Below, one piece after another: positions 1 to 6,699 of a stretch of 6,953 nucleotides of DNA (positions within the stretch are counted from its first letter, which is position 1; every line of letters starts with the position of its first letter). Position numbers and translations under genes: made by a program. The notes below the pieces were generated by a model, which saw only the letters and a program-made list of their open reading frames with translations, did no database searches and had not been told where the DNA came from. Source of the stretch: Proteiniphilum sp. (GTDB lineage: Bacteria; Bacteroidota; Bacteroidia; Bacteroidales; Dysgonomonadaceae); NCBI GenBank assembly GCA_016649795.1, contig JAENWZ010000116.1, positions 1-6,953 of the forward strand. The letters are read 5' to 3'.

Positions 1-2384
1 ATTCCGATTATCGCAAATGCTGCCGCAATATAGACAAAAACGGACGACAAATTATCAGTCTGACCGTAAGAATGCATTCCGCTCAGGAGATAGTTCACCC
101 CGAGGAAAGTCATCAGCACCGATGCAAAAGCAAGGACAGAGAGCAGGCTGAAGAGCCAGTCACTACTCCACCTCTTCACCAGGTGGAGATGGGTTACAAT
201 AGTGTAGACCACCACGGTGATCAGCGCCCATGTCTCTTTTGGATCCCACCCCCAGTAGCGTCCCCACGATTCATTGGCCCAGATGGCACCAAGAAAGGTG
301 CCGATGGTCATAAGAGCCAGCCCGGCCAGCATGGAGAGGTTGTTGATGATGCGCAGCTCTTTCATACGGTAAGAGAACAGAGTATCTCTTCCTGAGAATG
401 ACATTAGCGACAGGTTGGTGATCCCCAGCAGGAAGCTGATGCCGAAGAAACCGTATGCCGCCACGATCACCGCCACATGAAACATGAGCCAGGGTGACTT
501 TAAAACAGGCACCAGCGTATTGATCTGCGGATCCATCCAGTTGAGGCCGGAGACAAAAAGGATCACTCCTCCGAAAAGGGTGGCGAGCGCGAGCGTGAGG
601 GCACTCTTCCTTCCGAAGAGGAGCCCTGCGAGCACCGTCACCCAGGCGATATAGACCATGGTCTCGTAGGAGTTGCTCCAGGGGGCATGGCCCGAGACAT
701 ACCATCGCATCGCCATGCCATACATATGCCAGATAAAGAGCAGCACTATTCCGGCAGTTAGCAGGACAGTGGCAAACCCTCTCCATCTGCGTCTCCGCAG
801 CTGTTGCATAAAAGCCAGCAGCAGAAGGAGTCCCCCGGAGATGAAATAGCCCACCCTCACCTTACTGAAAATATTCATCCTGTTGTAGCTGATCTCGGTT
901 TGCAGCTTCTCCGGCCTGATAAGAGAGGCTTTGTCGTTCTGCAGCTGCCACGCTTCAATCTCACTCAGCACCCGGTCGGGATTATTCCAGTCGCCACTCT
1001 GCAGTGAGCGGGTCACCTCAGAGAGGTAGAGGGTAAAGATGTGGGTGATAAAGAGCGAGTCCTCTTTTGGGAAGAGGGATAGATCGTCGCCCGCAGCATA
1101 CCATGTATGCGTTGAATCGTCCGGATTGGGGAAGATGCCGGGCATGCTGTGGTTCAGCAGCTGCCAGACGATGTTAATCTTTTCATCCAGCTTGACCAGG
1201 TCCTTCTCTGTGGCAGTGCGCTCACCCGCGGGACGGTGGTATATAGCCTGCAACTGCGGCAATAGCCGGTAGCTCCCCTGCTGATCGAAAAAGAGCGAAT
1301 AGGGAGCATAATCAACGGGCAGGTCGTACTGCTCACTGACCTGCTTATTGGGCAGGGCGATAAGAGGTACCTGCATCCACATCTGCGGCATGGCGAGGAA
1401 GCTGAGCATGAACTGATCGGCATTGAGGCTGCCTATGGCCTGCTCCTTATACAGTTTACGCAGTATCTCTGAGGAGAAGGTGTTCATCGGCATCATCCTT
1501 CCGCGGAACTGTACAGGGAGCGCACCAAAGCGGGCTGCATGTGCTGCCGGTATCCTGTTTTGCTGCACTGCTTCGATGACAGAACGTTCCGCCATCTGCT
1601 GCGAGAAGCTGCAGAGCGGAAGAATGCTCAATACCAGCACTATCGCGATCTTCTTCGCACCCTCTCTTGTCTCCCGCAGCTGTCGTATCAGCTTGCGGAA
1701 GCGTGAGCCGGGGGTGAGAAACATCAGTATAAAACCAATCATCAGGAGGAGATAACCGCTGTAGGTGATACTTCGTCCGGCGACATCCTTGTTGACCGAG
1801 AGGATGGTACCCAGCTCATCCTGATCGTATGAAGCCTGAAAGAAGCGATAGCCTTTCACATCAAGCACGTTGTTCATAAATATCTTCGCTTCGCGCACCT
1901 CCCCGTCGTCATGCACCCGCAGGTCGCTCTCGAAGGAGGAGGGACTCTGCGAGCCGGGGTAGCGGTTCAGCCTGAAGTCTGTCAGCTCCAGCCGGAAGGG
2001 CAGTGTTTCGATCCTGGTCCCCTTGGAGGTGTGCATCACCATCTGATCAGTTATCTCCCCTTCACGTATATGCACCTGCCCCTCTTTCCCGAAGAGGTAG
2101 GTGGTCATTGCACCGGCAAGGATCACTATCAGCGCGGAATGCACACTTATCAGTGTCCACTTTTTGCGTTTGAGATAGTTGTTCCTGATAAGAATCAGCA
2201 GGAAGTTAAGCACCATGAGCAGCTGCAGGAAGAGAAAAAGGGGGGAATAATATATTAACATTTTGGCAGCTTCTGTGCCCATCTTCTTCTCTACGAAGGT
2301 GGCTGTAGCCAGTCCGGTGGCGTAAACGAGCAGAAGCAGAATAGTGGCCCTGTAAGAGGAGATGAAGAGAATAATTTTGTCCAT
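1..2384 (-). CDS. ccsBA: CcsBA-type cytochrome c haem lyase (fused ResB/CcsB + CcsA), 3' end outside window
   Basis: System II cytochrome c synthase: an inner-membrane protein that carries haem across the membrane and attaches it to CxxCH motifs of exported apocytochromes. My reading from ATG at 2384 stays open for 794 codons to the window edge. The N-terminal ResB part has membrane segments at about residues 10-30, 42-65, 75-95 and 205-225, with the periplasmic GYRFFQASYD block between the last two. After a further hydrophobic stretch (about 240-257) a soluble region spans about 260-508, including GRMMPMNTF. The CcsA part follows with several membrane helices and the haem-binding WWD motif WGRYWGWDPKETW (707-719). 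Candidate haem ligands are H82, H636, H734 (or H732) and H771 (in GMHSYG); their spacing matches the four histidines described in Helicobacter CcsBA. Only the last helix end seems missing. It has its own promoter, downstream of a terminator. Family assignment is firm; the symbol is by family. Confidence 0.95.
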   Translation of the reverse strand, partial: MDKIILFISSYRATILLLLVYATGLATATFVEKKMGTEAAKMLIYYSPLFLFLQLLMVLNFLLILIRNNYLKRKKWTLISVHSALIVILAGAMTTYLFGKEGQVHIREGEITDQMVMHTSKGTRIETLPFRLELTDFRLNRYPGSQSPSSFESDLRVHDDGEVREAKIFMNNVLDVKGYRFFQASYDQDELGTILSVNKDVAGRSITYSGYLLLMIGFILMFLTPGSRFRKLIRQLRETREGAKKIAIVLVLSILPLCSFSQQMAERSVIEAVQQNRIPAAHAARFGALPVQFRGRMMPMNTFSSEILRKLYKEQAIGSLNADQFMLSFLAMPQMWMQVPLIALPNKQVSEQYDLPVDYAPYSLFFDQQGSYRLLPQLQAIYHRPAGERTATEKDLVKLDEKINIVWQLLNHSMPGIFPNPDDSTHTWYAAGDDLSLFPKEDSLFITHIFTLYLSEVTRSLQSGDWNNPDRVLSEIEAWQLQNDKASLIRPEKLQTEISYNRMNIFSKVRVGYFISGGLLLLLAFMQQLRRRRWRGFATVLLTAGIVLLFIWHMYGMAMRWYVSGHAPWSNSYETMVYIAWVTVLAGLLFGRKSALTLALATLFGGVILFVSGLNWMDPQINTLVPVLKSPWLMFHVAVIVAAYGFFGISFLLGITNLSLMSFSGRDTLFSYRMKELRIINNLSMLAGLALMTIGTFLGAIWANESWGRYWGWDPKETWALITVVVYTIVTHLHLVKRWSSDWLFSLLSVLAFASVLMTFLGVNYLLSGMHSYGQTDNLSSVFVYIAAAFAIIG

Positions 2385-2402
2385 GCGGTGATTTTGAAAA
2401 GA

Positions 2403-2435
2403 CAAAAATAGGAAAATTAGCGGTGGCACTACAAA
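2403..2435 (-). promoter_or_regulatory. Bacteroidota-type promoter for ccsBA
   Basis: On the minus strand a TATTTTTG box (2410-2403) fits the Bacteroides -7 consensus TAnnTTTG. A TTTG (2435-2432) lies upstream with a 21-base spacer, so the box centres are 27 bases apart, as expected for -33/-7 elements. Transcription should start near 2399, leaving a leader of about 15 bases before ATG at 2384. The -33 box sits in the T-run that ends the upstream terminator. Inferred from consensus only. Confidence 0.7.
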
Positions 2436-2473
2436 AAAAATGAGTGAAAGATTGGTCTCTTCCACTCATTTTT
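2433..2473 (-). terminator. Intrinsic terminator after the TIM-barrel gene
   Basis: The arms 2473-2463 and 2446-2436 are perfect 11-bp complements (AAAAATGAGTG / CACTCATTTTT). Inside them, after one mismatch, four more pairs (2461-2458 with 2451-2448) enclose a 6-base loop. On the minus strand the stem is followed by a run of eight T (2440-2433), giving a classical rho-independent terminator. It starts 26 bases after the stop codon at 2500 and should end the transcript of the genes upstream. The T-run on the plus side is shorter, and no plus-strand gene needs it. Confidence 0.88.
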
Positions 2474-2499
2474 GATTTATAAGACAGGATGAAACGCTC

Positions 2500-3414
2500 T
2501 CAGGCTTCCTCCCACTGTTTACGCAACAGCTCCAGTGCAGCGGGAACGACCACTTCACGATCGCCCTGACATCCGCACTCGAAGCTGACATACTTGTCGT
2601 AGCCCAGCATCTTGAGTCCCTTGAAACCGTTCACATAATTATCCGCTTCGCCGTCTTCACCGGGCATGCTGCGTCGTTTGCGGCTGGCCACATGCACGTG
2701 CTGCAGATGCTCGCCTGCCGAGAGGAACGCTCCCATGTCGCTGTTCTCCTCCCACACCATATGCCAGAAATCGCCCATACATTTCACGCCGGGGTTGTTG
2801 ATGTCGCGGCAGATAGAAGCAGCATCGCCCACCTGACGGAGGTAGAATGCCTCCTTACGGTTCAGCGGCTCCAGGATGACGGTGGTACCATGCTCCTGTG
2901 CCAGGGTGCCCATCTCATCGAACTGCTCACAGAGGAAATCGCGTGTCTCCTGTGTGTGTGGCATCACCGGCACCTGGCTGTTGAAGGCAGGCACGATGAT
3001 CACACCGGTAGATTCCAGTTCACCTGCAGCGATGATCAGCTCAACCATGGAGTCACGGCACTGTTTGCGTACTGCGGGGTCTGTGGAGAGGATAAAACCA
3101 TCAAAGCCGGCACAGATGGCACTCACCTTGATGTTACGTCCACTGAGGGCATCTTTCATCTCCTGCAACCTCGCCAGCATAGCTTTACCATGCGGCTCAA
3201 AGCCCACCACACCATGCTCTTCCATATAGTCGAACTTCTCTGTCAGGTTCGCTCCCGGAGCTGTTCCTTCCTGAAAAGAGAGTTTCAGCTTCGCCTTGCC
3301 TGAGGCTCCCTTGTCGTCTGCTTTTGCAGAGGCAAAAGAGGAGCATCCGCCGATAGCGATGGCAGCAGAGCCGGCAATGGTTGTTTTGATAAATTTTCTT
3401 CTGTCGAGTGTCAT
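2500..3414 (-). CDS. Tat-exported sugar isomerase/epimerase-like TIM-barrel lipoprotein (hydroxypyruvate isomerase-like)
   Basis: A 304-residue protein of the AP-endonuclease-2/xylose-isomerase-like TIM-barrel superfamily, annotated as hydroxypyruvate isomerase or sugar phosphate isomerase/epimerase in related genomes. The start ATG at 3414 gives a twin-arginine signal (RRKFIK, residues 5-10), a hydrophobic stretch and a likely lipobox ending at C24 (AIGGC), so export as a folded lipoprotein is expected. No acidic run follows C24, so it probably faces the periplasm. The barrel runs from about 42 to 300. Predicted metal ligands are E182 (ILEPLNR), D215 (GDFWHM), H241 (HVHVASR) and E279 (SFECG); H218 is a further active-site candidate. 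The 11-bp gap to the upstream Gfo/Idh gene implies translation from one mRNA. Export argues against a true cytosolic hydroxypyruvate or sugar-phosphate role; acting on an oxidised (keto) sugar made by its neighbour is my inference. Substrate unknown. Confidence 0.9.
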   Translation of the reverse strand: MTLDRRKFIKTTIAGSAAIAIGGCSSFASAKADDKGASGKAKLKLSFQEGTAPGANLTEKFDYMEEHGVVGFEPHGKAMLARLQEMKDALSGRNIKVSAICAGFDGFILSTDPAVRKQCRDSMVELIIAAGELESTGVIIVPAFNSQVPVMPHTQETRDFLCEQFDEMGTLAQEHGTTVILEPLNRKEAFYLRQVGDAASICRDINNPGVKCMGDFWHMVWEENSDMGAFLSAGEHLQHVHVASRKRRSMPGEDGEADNYVNGFKGLKMLGYDKYVSFECGCQGDREVVVPAALELLRKQWEEA

Positions 3415-3425
3415 AATCTTACCTT

Positions 3426-4805
3426 TTATTTTGCACTTCCCGGTACGGGGACCGTAAATCCGGACATATCCATCTTACCGATGTTCAGGTCGGCGGGAGT
3501 GTATTCTAACTGCGAGGCGGTCATGGCATCCCAGGTTGTAGCCTGCCCTGTGTAAGCCGACTCACGTCCCATGATAGCTCCCATATTGGAGACAGCTGTC
3601 TCGGAAGCCAGTTCAATCGGTTTATTACTGCGTATGCAGTTGATCAGGTTCACATGCTCGAGGGTATAGGGGTCGGTCTGTTTGAAGTTCGTTTTTTCTG
3701 CTTCTCCGTCATATTCCCAGACCACGTTGCCTGCTAGATCTTTGATCACATGGTTGCCGTTGCTCGACCAGGAGCCTTTGGTACCCTGGATGAACTCACT
3801 CACGTTGTTGGCACAACCGTCTATCTGACGACACATACTGTGCATGTGGATGCCGTTCTCCATCGTGAAATCGACGCTGAAGTTATCATACTGGTCCCCC
3901 GTCACCCTGCGCTGGCGCGAGCCGAAGCCAACAGCGTGCACCGGCTTCAGGCCAGAGAACCATGTGAAGACGTCGATATTATGCACGTGCTGTTCCACGA
4001 TATGGTCGCCCGACAGCCATTTCCAGTTCACCCAGTCGCGCACCATAAATTCGAAATCGTTCCATGCCGGCTGACGATCACGATACCAGAGCATGCTCTG
4101 GTTCCAGTATACGGTACCGCCTGTGATCTCACCGATGGCGCCATTCATGATCTGCTTGTATGACTCCACATAACTACGCTGATGGTGGCGTTGTGTACCG
4201 GTCACCACGCTCAGATTCTTGGCCTGTGCCTGTTTGGCTGCAGCCACGATGGTACGGTATCCTGTCGCATCCACGCAGATCGGTTTTTCGAGGAAGCAGT
4301 GTTTGTTTTTCTCCACTCCATATTTGAAATGCTCGGCACGAAAGAAGGGAGGTGTTGCATCGATCAATATGTCGATATCACTGTCTATCACCTGTTTATA
4401 TGCATCCAGACCAACGAAACGTTTGTCGACAGGGATATCGATATTTTTTTCCGTTTTCAATCTGTCGGCAAGTGAATCAACCCTGTCCTGAAAAACATCA
4501 CCCAGCGCTACTATAGTAACGCCGTTGGCAGCATTCAGGAAGTTGATCGCCGCACCTGAACCGCGTCCGCCGCAGCCTACAACTCCTGCTTTCAGCTCTT
4601 TGCCATCGGCTGCCATATCGGGAAGTTCGGGAATGTAGTAACTACCCGGTTCTTTCAAAGGAGCGTTCGCACCTTTTCCTTTTTCTGCTCCACCGCTACA
4701 GGATGATAAAAAGCCTGCAGAACCTGTTCCAATAACACCCACTGCTCCTGCTACGGCAGAAGTTTTCAGGAATGATCTTCTGGTTAGATTGTTTTCTTTC
4801 TTCAT
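3426..4805 (-). CDS. Tat-exported Gfo/Idh/MocA-family oxidoreductase, predicted lipoprotein
   Basis: An NAD(P)-dependent sugar or polyol dehydrogenase-type protein of 459 residues. The start ATG at 4805 yields a twin-arginine signal (TRRSFLKTS, 8-16) and a probable lipobox ending at C36 (FLSSC), without the acidic residues that mark surface export. The Rossmann domain (about 71-195) carries VVGCGGRGSG (75-84) and the family EKP motif (173-175), whose lysine is usually catalytic. The C-terminal alpha/beta domain holds GDHIVEQHVHNIDVF (266-280), with H275 and D278 as likely catalytic residues. Families with this layout, such as Zymomonas glucose-fructose oxidoreductase, are folded around tightly bound NADP in the cytoplasm and exported by Tat; the Tat signal here fits that. 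It lies 41 bp after the cytochrome gene and 11 bp before the TIM-barrel gene, with no terminator or recognisable promoter between. Oxidation of a glycoside or sugar, perhaps at C3, is plausible but unproven. Confidence 0.93.
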   Translation of the reverse strand: MKKENNLTRRSFLKTSAVAGAVGVIGTGSAGFLSSCSGGAEKGKGANAPLKEPGSYYIPELPDMAADGKELKAGVVGCGGRGSGAAINFLNAANGVTIVALGDVFQDRVDSLADRLKTEKNIDIPVDKRFVGLDAYKQVIDSDIDILIDATPPFFRAEHFKYGVEKNKHCFLEKPICVDATGYRTIVAAAKQAQAKNLSVVTGTQRHHQRSYVESYKQIMNGAIGEITGGTVYWNQSMLWYRDRQPAWNDFEFMVRDWVNWKWLSGDHIVEQHVHNIDVFTWFSGLKPVHAVGFGSRQRRVTGDQYDNFSVDFTMENGIHMHSMCRQIDGCANNVSEFIQGTKGSWSSNGNHVIKDLAGNVVWEYDGEAEKTNFKQTDPYTLEHVNLINCIRSNKPIELASETAVSNMGAIMGRESAYTGQATTWDAMTASQLEYTPADLNIGKMDMSGFTVPVPGSAK

Positions 4806-4846
4806 TTGATTAAAATATTAAATAAATAGCGTTTATGTTTTAGGTT

Positions 4847-6427
4847 TTAATTGATCGTCATTGTTGAGTCCGGCTCACATACCACGCGGAATCCCACACC
4901 TTTGATATCTGAATACCACCATATGCTCTTCGGCTGTTGCGGATCGGTCTTCAGCCAGTCGTCATGGAGGGTATGACTGCGGTCGGCGCTGCGCACGTCG
5001 GCGGCATCGGAGTTGTAGTATCCTCCGCGCACCACCCACTCATCGCCATCTGTCACCAGAGGGTTGGTGGTGACACCCGAACGTTTGCCGTAAGCTTCGG
5101 GATCATATCTGTCGGCACAGTACTCCATCACATTCCCCAGCATGTTCTTTAACCCGAAGGGATTGGGCAGCACCTGGGAGGGGGGCTGTGAGCGACTGCC
5201 GCTGTTCTTGTCGTAGATCACATAGACACTGATGCTGTCGGTTTTCGGTTTGAATATATTACGCATAAAACCCTGTGCAGAGAAATCTTTCGGACTTCCG
5301 GGAAAGAAATAGGCCGATGCTGTACCACCACGGGCGGCGTACTCCCACTCCGCTTCGGTAGGTAGACGATATCTCTTGCCTGTCTTTTCCGAGAGCCACT
5401 GACAGAAGGTCTCTGCAGCGTAATGCGTCATCGTGATGGCGGGACGGTCACCCTGTCCCCAGCCCTGATCGGGAAAACCAAACGGTGCTGTGGGTCCGGA
5501 AATAGCATCCACATCCATCGCGTTAAGATTATTCTCATACACCACCTCGGGAGGTGTGCGTCCTTCGCTCATCGTCGCGGCATAAAAAGCCCAGTACTGA
5601 TCCCATGTGGTCTCCACCTCAGCCATAAAGAAAGGGTCGAGTGACACCTCGTGAAGAGGGGACTCATCAGGATTGCGGAACGGCTCTTTCTCGGGACTAC
5701 CCATATTAAAGTTGCCACCGTTAATGGCAACCATATTGAACGACACCACTGTGCCGGGTATCTGCTCCGTGTAATCGGTAAAGGTAGTGACAAGAGTAGC
5801 CTCCTTGTAGAAGCTGCTGCTGTCTGCTGCAGCTCCGCTTGTCATGCCCGGGATCCCCACCATCTGACCATGTGCGTAGTTTGGATTGTAATGTCCGGCA
5901 TCGAGATGACAGCTAATACATTGCAGATCGAGCTTCTCTGCATTCTCTTCATAATAGAGATGTGCCGTGACACCATCATCTGTCACACCCTGAGGAAAAA
6001 GGTTCTGATGGCATTTCACACAGGACTCGTTAGGAATATATTTGATGGCGTGATCGAGCTCGGATTTTCTTTCCCAGTCGAGATCGGCACTGTCTTTTGT
6101 GAGGTATCCCCACACGTCGCGTGCTCCCAGAACCACTTTTGCTGAGTAGTGATCCAATGTATTGTCTTTCGGAGGAAGATGGCAGTCCACACAATTGACC
6201 ATCACCCCACTGCCATTATTGACATGAGTAGACAATCTCCAGCTCTCTTCGGCATGGGGATGCACATGACACATCATGCATGATTCGTTGCTGGAGAAAT
6301 AGACCGATGTCTGATAAAAAGCAGCAACAATGATGACTCCAATGAAGATTCCTAATGAAAGGAAGAACCCTTTGCGCTGGTGAAATTTCTTTTTGGGTTT
6401 GTAGTTCCTTTTTAATTTACCTGGCAT
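4847..6427 (-). CDS. Tetraheme NapC/NrfH-type cytochrome c fused to a SUMF1 (FGE-like) domain
   Basis: A 526-residue two-part protein. A basic N-terminus (1-20) and a membrane helix (about 21-41) anchor it with the rest outside the inner membrane. Residues 45-190 hold four CxxCH haem sites: CMMCH (50-54), CVDCH (79-83), CVKCH (136-140) and CISCH (170-174). STHVN (66-70) and VDCHLPP (80-86) are typical of the NapC/NirT/NrfH family, which usually takes electrons from menaquinol and passes them to a periplasmic partner. After a linker, residues about 228-518 form a SUMF1/formylglycine-generating-enzyme-like domain: INGGNFNMGS, RLPTEAEWEYAARGG, NMLGNVMEYCADRYDP, VVRGGYYNS and GVGFRVVCE. The two catalytic cysteines of true FGE appear absent (A475 and S480 in their place), so formylglycine synthesis is unlikely. 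The ORF is continuous, so the fusion is not an assembly artefact visible here. It is first in a probable operon with the two Tat lipoproteins. Electron donor and acceptor are not shown by the sequence. Confidence 0.93.
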   Translation of the reverse strand: MPGKLKRNYKPKKKFHQRKGFFLSLGIFIGVIIVAAFYQTSVYFSSNESCMMCHVHPHAEESWRLSTHVNNGSGVMVNCVDCHLPPKDNTLDHYSAKVVLGARDVWGYLTKDSADLDWERKSELDHAIKYIPNESCVKCHQNLFPQGVTDDGVTAHLYYEENAEKLDLQCISCHLDAGHYNPNYAHGQMVGIPGMTSGAAADSSSFYKEATLVTTFTDYTEQIPGTVVSFNMVAINGGNFNMGSPEKEPFRNPDESPLHEVSLDPFFMAEVETTWDQYWAFYAATMSEGRTPPEVVYENNLNAMDVDAISGPTAPFGFPDQGWGQGDRPAITMTHYAAETFCQWLSEKTGKRYRLPTEAEWEYAARGGTASAYFFPGSPKDFSAQGFMRNIFKPKTDSISVYVIYDKNSGSRSQPPSQVLPNPFGLKNMLGNVMEYCADRYDPEAYGKRSGVTTNPLVTDGDEWVVRGGYYNSDAADVRSADRSHTLHDDWLKTDPQQPKSIWWYSDIKGVGFRVVCEPDSTMTIN

Positions 6428-6699
6428 TATTGAATTTGATATGAAAAATTATGTTATAGTCATTATCTATCTTATTACGCAAATAGTCTATAAAAGTACT
6501 AAATATTATGATATTTGAAAAAAAATAGTGTAAAACTGACCTCTTTTAATATATATTACTTTTCAACCCATTTCGTTCATTCTATTACGATTATGGAAGG
6601 CGCAGACTGCATAATCCATACTTTTAACAATGCTACATCATTCTGTAGTAGATCTACCGGAACTGTTGAAAAGAAAAAAACTTAAGATCTCGTCGGGAT
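6428..6699. other. AT-rich intergenic region with small inverted repeats
   Basis: This 272-bp gap between the S41 peptidase stop and the cytochrome start should hold the promoter of the cytochrome operon, but no clean TTTG / TAnnTTTG pair is visible on the minus strand. It contains a 7-bp inverted repeat, GATTATG (6589-6595) and CATAATC (6610-6616). It also has a 5-bp stem, CTACA (6633-6637) and TGTAG (6644-6648), and a 10-bp perfect palindrome GTAGATCTAC (6648-6657). None is followed by a T-run on the minus strand. A run of seven T (6680-6674) follows the peptidase stop but without a convincing hairpin. No gene or tRNA was recognised. Confidence 0.55.

Noticed and set aside
271..786. 171-codon minus-strand open frame
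   Set aside because: It lies in another frame within the CcsA part of ccsBA, whose own frame gives the WWD motif and continuous membrane helices; the alternative reads as Arg/His/Cys-rich noise.
2206..2469. 87-codon minus-strand open frame over the ccsBA start
   Set aside because: Out of frame with ccsBA, starts inside the terminator stem, and has no recognisable protein features.
2692..3303. 203-codon plus-strand open frame
   Set aside because: Antisense shadow of the TIM-barrel gene, whose Tat signal and metal ligands are clear; composition is typical of reverse-strand artefacts.
5651..6145. 164-codon plus-strand open frame
   Set aside because: Antisense to the cytochrome haem domain, where the four CxxCH motifs show the real frame.
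6428..6520. Possible -7 box for the cytochrome operon (ACTATTTG, TAATTTTT)
   Set aside because: Each has mismatches to TAnnTTTG, and no TTTG lies at the right distance upstream.
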